Shown: piece by piece, positions 34,003-37,169 of the stretch
Numbering within the stretch: position 1 is the stretch's first letter
Layout: every line of letters starts with the position of its first letter
Assembly: GCA_964642165.1 (NCBI GenBank)
Contig: CAZXOC010000034.1
Location: 1 to 37,169, forward strand
Direction of reading: 5' to 3'
Origin: CAYRVX01 sp964642165
GTDB taxonomy: Bacteria > Planctomycetota > Phycisphaerae > SM23-33
DNA: 37,169 nt
Translations under genes and position numbers: made by a program
Notes under the pieces: generated by a model
Seen by the model: only the letters and a program-made list of their open reading frames with translations
Database searches by the model: none
Told to the model about the DNA's origin: nothing

Positions 34003-34017
34003 GCCCGCTTCGCGGGC
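34003..34017 (-). terminator. Hairpin downstream of the MFS gene
   Basis: GCCCGC-TTC-GCGGGC forms a 6-bp stem, extendable by a G-T and a G-C pair. If gap 2 is an artefact, it lies shortly after the MFS stop codon. No T-run follows on the minus strand, so it is only a possible terminator. Confidence 0.35.
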
Positions 34018-34066
34018 TCGCCTCGCGGGCTCGTTTAGCGGGCCCGCTTGCGGGCCGCTCTCTTCC
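34012..34066. repeat. Left copy of a 55-bp sequence flanking gap 2
   Basis: These 55 bases are identical to 34167-34221 on the other side of the N-gap and contain the last codons and stop of the MFS gene. Identity right up to both gap edges indicates overlapping contig ends rather than a biological repeat. Within it GCGGGCTCG occurs twice. Confidence 0.85.
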
Positions 34067-34166
34067 NNNNNNNNNNNNNNNNNNNNNNNNNNNNNNNNNN
34101 NNNNNNNNNNNNNNNNNNNNNNNNNNNNNNNNNNNNNNNNNNNNNNNNNNNNNNNNNNNNNNNNNN
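34067..34166. other. Assembly gap 2 (100 N), probably an artefact
   Basis: Exactly 100 unknown bases lie between two identical 55-bp flanks. The true sequence most likely joins without a gap, removing 155 bases. Confidence 0.85.
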
Positions 34167-34221
34167 GCGGGCTCGCCTCGCGGGCTCGTTTAGCGGGCCC
34201 GCTTGCGGGCCGCTCTCTTCC
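34167..34221. repeat. Right copy of the 55-bp sequence flanking gap 2
   Basis: Identical to 34012-34066. This copy is in frame with the rest of the MFS gene and provides its stop codon at 34190-34192. Confidence 0.85.
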
Positions 34222-35419
34222 CCGCCCCACCCAAGCCCCGCGCCTTCCGCACGAAGGGGATCACCGCGAGGACCAGGCCGAGCAGCACGCCGTTGATCGC
34301 CACGTAGAGGAAGAAGGCTCCGTGCAGGCCGACGCGGTCGGCCGCGGCCGCCACGGCGAACGGGATCACCAGGGCGCCGATCGCGCCGCCGGCGCCGGCG
34401 AAGCCCACCGCGACGGACTGACCCCGGGCGAAGTGCCTGCCCACCATGGACATCACGAGGGGATAGACGGCCGAGTAGCCCACGCCGGTGAGGAAGAACC
34501 CCGCGCCGGCCGCCCAGGGCGAGCCGGTCCACAGCGCCCCCGGCAGCGCGGCCGTGCACAGCAGCCCCAGCGCCGTCAGCAGCCGCACGTGGTGCGTGCC
34601 GTGGTAGGCGATCGAGACGCCCAGCCGCCCGGCCAGCAGCCCGCCCCAGAAGATCGAGACCATCATCGACCCCGCCCGCGGCGGCGCGTTCAGGACGGCG
34701 ACGTAGTACTCGCCCACCCACGAGGAGACGCCGACCTCCGCGCCCACGTAGACCAGCAGGATCAGGAAGCAGAGGATCAGCAGGGGCCGGCGAAGCAGCT
34801 CGAGGATCGGCGGCTCGTCGCCGGCGGCCTCGTCGCCGTCGCGGAGGCGGCGAAACGGCAGCAGCGCCATCAGGACCGCCATGCCGACGGCGACGCCCGC
34901 CATCAGGCGGAACATCAGCCGCCAGCCCGCGCCGAGGGCGACGAGGCCCTCCAGGGCCAGCGGCGAGAGGATCGCCCCCACCGAGAAGGCGGCGTGCATC
35001 AGGTTCATCAGGCGGCTGTGCCCGGCGCGCTCCATGCGCAGGACGGCGTAGTTGACCACCACCTCGGTGCCGCCCGCGCCGCCGCCGACCAGCAGCTTCG
35101 TCAGCACGTTGAACGCCACGTTCGGGGTCGCGGCGAACAGCGACAGCCCCGCCGCCTGCACGAGAAGCCCGCCGGCGATGACGCGCCGCGGCCCGAAGTG
35201 ACGCACCAGGACGCCGCAGAGGAACGTCGAGACGAAGTACCCCACCGAGCCGGCGGCGAGCACGACCCCCGTGGCCGTGTAGCTCCAGCGGAAGTCCCGC
35301 ACGATCTTCGGCACGACCGCCCCGGTGACGGCCAGGTTCAGCCCGAACAGCACGAAGCTCGCCAGCATGGGGTAGAACAGCACCCGGTGCCGCGGCTCGA
35401 CCTGGGGAAGCAGCTTCAT
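34190..35419 (-). CDS. MFS transporter, probably sugar
   Basis: The 409-residue inner-membrane protein has about 12 hydrophobic segments in two halves separated by a charged loop (about 195-215, PFRRLRDGDEAAGDEPP). LVRHFGPRRVIAGG after TM2 corresponds to the MFS GxxxDRxGRR-type loop, and LMHAAFSVGAILSPL near TM5 resembles the FHS/FucP sugar-transporter branch. It ends in a basic tail (GKRAARKRAR). It starts 21 bp after the sulfatase stop on the same strand, with no strong Shine-Dalgarno, which suggests coupling. A role importing the desulfated sugar is inference from this pairing. Confidence 0.85.
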   Translation of the reverse strand: MKLLPQVEPRHRVLFYPMLASFVLFGLNLAVTGAVVPKIVRDFRWSYTATGVVLAAGSVGYFVSTFLCGVLVRHFGPRRVIAGGLLVQAAGLSLFAATPNVAFNVLTKLLVGGGAGGTEVVVNYAVLRMERAGHSRLMNLMHAAFSVGAILSPLALEGLVALGAGWRLMFRLMAGVAVGMAVLMALLPFRRLRDGDEAAGDEPPILELLRRPLLILCFLILLVYVGAEVGVSSWVGEYYVAVLNAPPRAGSMMVSIFWGGLLAGRLGVSIAYHGTHHVRLLTALGLLCTAALPGALWTGSPWAAGAGFFLTGVGYSAVYPLVMSMVGRHFARGQSVAVGFAGAGGAIGALVIPFAVAAAADRVGLHGAFFLYVAINGVLLGLVLAVIPFVRKARGLGGAGKRAARKRAR

Positions 35420-35440
35420 GACGCGACCCGGCGAGAGGCC

Positions 35441-37042
35441 CTACCGGGCCTGCCTGCTCCGCACCTGCTGCCACGGCAGCACGCCGCAGCGGGCCGCCCA
35501 GTCGTCGTAGGCGGCGGCCAGCTCGGTCACCTTCGCCGCGTTGCGGTCCGCCAGGTCGTCCAGCTCCGTGCGGTCGGCGGTCATGTCGTACAGCTCCCAG
35601 CGGCCCGGCTCATACTGGCTGACGAGCTTCCATCGGCCGGACCGCACGGCGCGGTTGCCCTCGTGCTCCCAGAAGATCGGGCCCTCCCGCCGCCAGGAAT
35701 CGCCGCGGAAGACGCGCGCGAAGCTCTGGCCCTCGATGGGCAGGATATCGCGCCCGTCGAACGTGCGGGGATACTCGCAGCCGGCGACGTCCAGGCACGT
35801 CGCGACGAGGTCCACGACGTGGGCGGGCTCGTGGACGAGGGCGCCCGCGCCGGCGATCCCCGCGGGCCAATGGGCGATCAGCGGCGTGGCGATGCCGCCC
35901 TCGTGCACCCAGTGCTTGAACAGGCGAAACGGCGCGTTCGAGACGTTCGCCCACGGCAGGCCGTAGCTCTGGAACGTCTCGGGCCCGCCCGGTTCGAGCC
36001 CCTCGACGTTGCCCACGCGGACTTCCCGCCCGTCGCGCGTGACGGGCAGCTCGGCCTCCGTGCGCCCGTTCTCGCGGAGGAACTCGGCCGAGCCGCCGTT
36101 GTCGGACAGGAAGAGGACGAGCGTGTTGTCGGCGACGCCGCGTTCGCGCAGCTTGTCGAGGATCCGCCCGACGTTCTGGTCGACGCGGTCGACCTGGGCG
36201 GCGTAGACGGCCATGCGGGCGTCCTGCCAGTCCTGGTTGCCCGCGCTTTGCCACGGCGGGGCGTCGGCGTCGCGCGGGGAGATGTCCCACCTCGGGCTGA
36301 GCACGCCGAGGCCCTTGAGCTCCTCGTGGCGCGCGGTGCGGGCGTGGTCCCAGCCCTTGGCGTAGGTGCGGCGGTAGCGGGCGATGTCCTCCGCGCGGGC
36401 GTGCAGCGGCCAGTGCGGGGCGTTGTAGCAGACGTGCAGGAAGAAGGGCATGCCGTCGGCGACGGCCCGGTCGATCATCCCGAGAGCGGCGGTGGTGTAG
36501 CTGTCGGTGGTGTAGAAGTCCTCCTCGGCCTCGATGAAGTCGTGGTTCCGCATCAGCGGGGACGGGTGGAAGTAGCTCCCGCCGGTGGGGATGCCGTACC
36601 AGTCGTCGAAGCCGCGGTCCGGGGGCAGGGGCTTGCGCGGGTCGTGGACGCGCCACGCCGGCCCGGGCCGACGCGGCCAGGAACCCCCCACGTGCCACTT
36701 GCCGGTAATCAGCGTGCGGTAGCCGGCGGCCCGCAGGGGCTCCGCGAGGGTCACGCAGCGGTCGTTGAGGAAGCCCTGGTATGCCCCGTCGCCGCGGTCC
36801 TGTGTCATGTCGCCCACGCCCGCCTGGTGCGGGTACAGGCCGGTCAGAAGGCTCGCCCGCGTCGGGCAGCAGCGCCCGCAGTTGTACATCTGCGTGAAGC
36901 GGATCCCCCGCCGGGCCAGCCCGTCGAGGTGCGGCGTGCGGATCTCCGAGCCGAAGCAGCCGATGTCCGAGAACCCCATGTCGTCACAGAGAAGCAGGAC
37001 GATGTTGGGGCGCCGCAGCCGCGAGCTGTCGCTGGGGGGCAT
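35441..37042 (-). CDS. Formylglycine-dependent sulfatase (sulfatase S1 family)
   Basis: The 533-residue protein carries the sulfatase signature CCPTRASLLTG, where Cys58 (C-x-P-x-R) would be converted to formylglycine. Calcium-site residues Asp20/Asp21 (LLLCDDMGFSDIG), the TGKWHVG lysine/histidine block near 113 and FLSDNGG near 314 are all present, so an active enzyme is likely. AGAGAAGGAACC precedes the ATG. No signal peptide is visible: the N-terminus MPPSDSSRLRRPNIVLLLCDD runs straight into the fold. Planctomycete sulfatases are often exported, so this one may act in the cytoplasm or have a missed upstream start. No anaerobic or aerobic maturase gene is in the window. It is followed by a sugar-type MFS gene 21 bp downstream. 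Confidence 0.93.
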   Translation of the reverse strand: MPPSDSSRLRRPNIVLLLCDDMGFSDIGCFGSEIRTPHLDGLARRGIRFTQMYNCGRCCPTRASLLTGLYPHQAGVGDMTQDRGDGAYQGFLNDRCVTLAEPLRAAGYRTLITGKWHVGGSWPRRPGPAWRVHDPRKPLPPDRGFDDWYGIPTGGSYFHPSPLMRNHDFIEAEEDFYTTDSYTTAALGMIDRAVADGMPFFLHVCYNAPHWPLHARAEDIARYRRTYAKGWDHARTARHEELKGLGVLSPRWDISPRDADAPPWQSAGNQDWQDARMAVYAAQVDRVDQNVGRILDKLRERGVADNTLVLFLSDNGGSAEFLRENGRTEAELPVTRDGREVRVGNVEGLEPGGPETFQSYGLPWANVSNAPFRLFKHWVHEGGIATPLIAHWPAGIAGAGALVHEPAHVVDLVATCLDVAGCEYPRTFDGRDILPIEGQSFARVFRGDSWRREGPIFWEHEGNRAVRSGRWKLVSQYEPGRWELYDMTADRTELDDLADRNAAKVTELAAAYDDWAARCGVLPWQQVRSRQAR

Positions 37043-37078
37043 GGGCGGTTCCTTCTCTTCCGGGCAGCCGAACCGGCG

Positions 37079-37109
37079 AGTATAGCGGCCCTCGCCCGGA
37101 AGGGAACAA
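37079..37109 (-). promoter_or_regulatory. Possible promoter for the sulfatase-MFS pair
   Basis: A good -10 box TATACT (minus strand, 37084-37079) lies 36 bp before the ATG. A TTGTTC hexamer (37109-37104) is 19 bp upstream, slightly long spacing. Nothing else is seen from 37110 to the window end. Confidence 0.4.
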
Positions 37110-37169
37110 CCGGGACCGTCAGCGGATCACGTCAAGCGAAGTGCGCAATGGGCAGTTGGGCGGTCTCCT

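Noticed and set aside
33990..34066. Biological direct repeat or insertion-sequence end near the MFS gene
   Set aside because: The duplicated sequence ends exactly at the N-gap on one side and includes coding sequence of the same gene, which fits contig overlap; no transposase is present.

Overview
The window is a GC-rich bacterial scaffold with two 100-N gaps (26573-26672 and 34067-34166). Two giant dockerin plus PEP-CTERM surface proteins built from beta-strand repeats, DUF6785-type transporters, a formylglycine sulfatase, a GH172 enzyme and heparinase-like and GH140-like polysaccharide enzymes point to the PVC superphylum, most likely Planctomycetota, probably as a metagenome-assembled genome. 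That placement is inference from gene families, not from a marker gene.

Region 1 (1-10059, minus strand) is one apparent operon of five genes. In transcription order these are a DUF6785/DUF6784-type multi-spanning transporter, a 1614-residue hybrid of a degenerate M28-peptidase-like ectodomain and an FtsX permease, an OPT-like 'peptide transporter', a 230-residue mini FtsX permease, and a MacB/LolD-type ATPase cut by the window edge. The close spacing (82, -4, 110 and 7 bp) suggests the products work together. This is the best candidate here for an undescribed system.

Region 2 (10190-17240, plus strand) is carbohydrate catabolism. A divergent promoter (10121-10149) drives an exported DUF4962/heparinase II/III-like lyase, a GH140-like hydrolase and a YqhD-type alcohol dehydrogenase. 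After a hairpin and a possible second promoter come a xylose-isomerase-like TIM-barrel protein and a Gfo/Idh/MocA oxidoreductase.

Region 3 (17257-20503) is housekeeping: a XerC/D recombinase with a small conserved-looking ORF upstream, then convergent tatC and tatA. TatC carries an unusual acidic N-terminal extension of about 159 residues, and TatA has a polybasic plus acidic tail.

Region 4 (20504-29896) begins with a non-coding stretch containing the tatA promoter, an AT-rich island with an extended -10 box and a run of hairpins. A 47-codon ORF overlaps the start of the first giant PEP-CTERM gene by ATGA. A second PEP-CTERM gene follows across gap 1.

Region 5 (29883-37042, minus strand) holds a LEA-type-2 lipoprotein, an exported GH172 (DUF2961) enzyme, an EFR1-type flavodoxin/ferredoxin protein, and a sulfatase-MFS sugar transporter pair. 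Gap 2 is flanked by identical 55-bp sequence and is probably an unmerged contig overlap. No rRNA, tRNA, CRISPR array or insertion sequence was seen.
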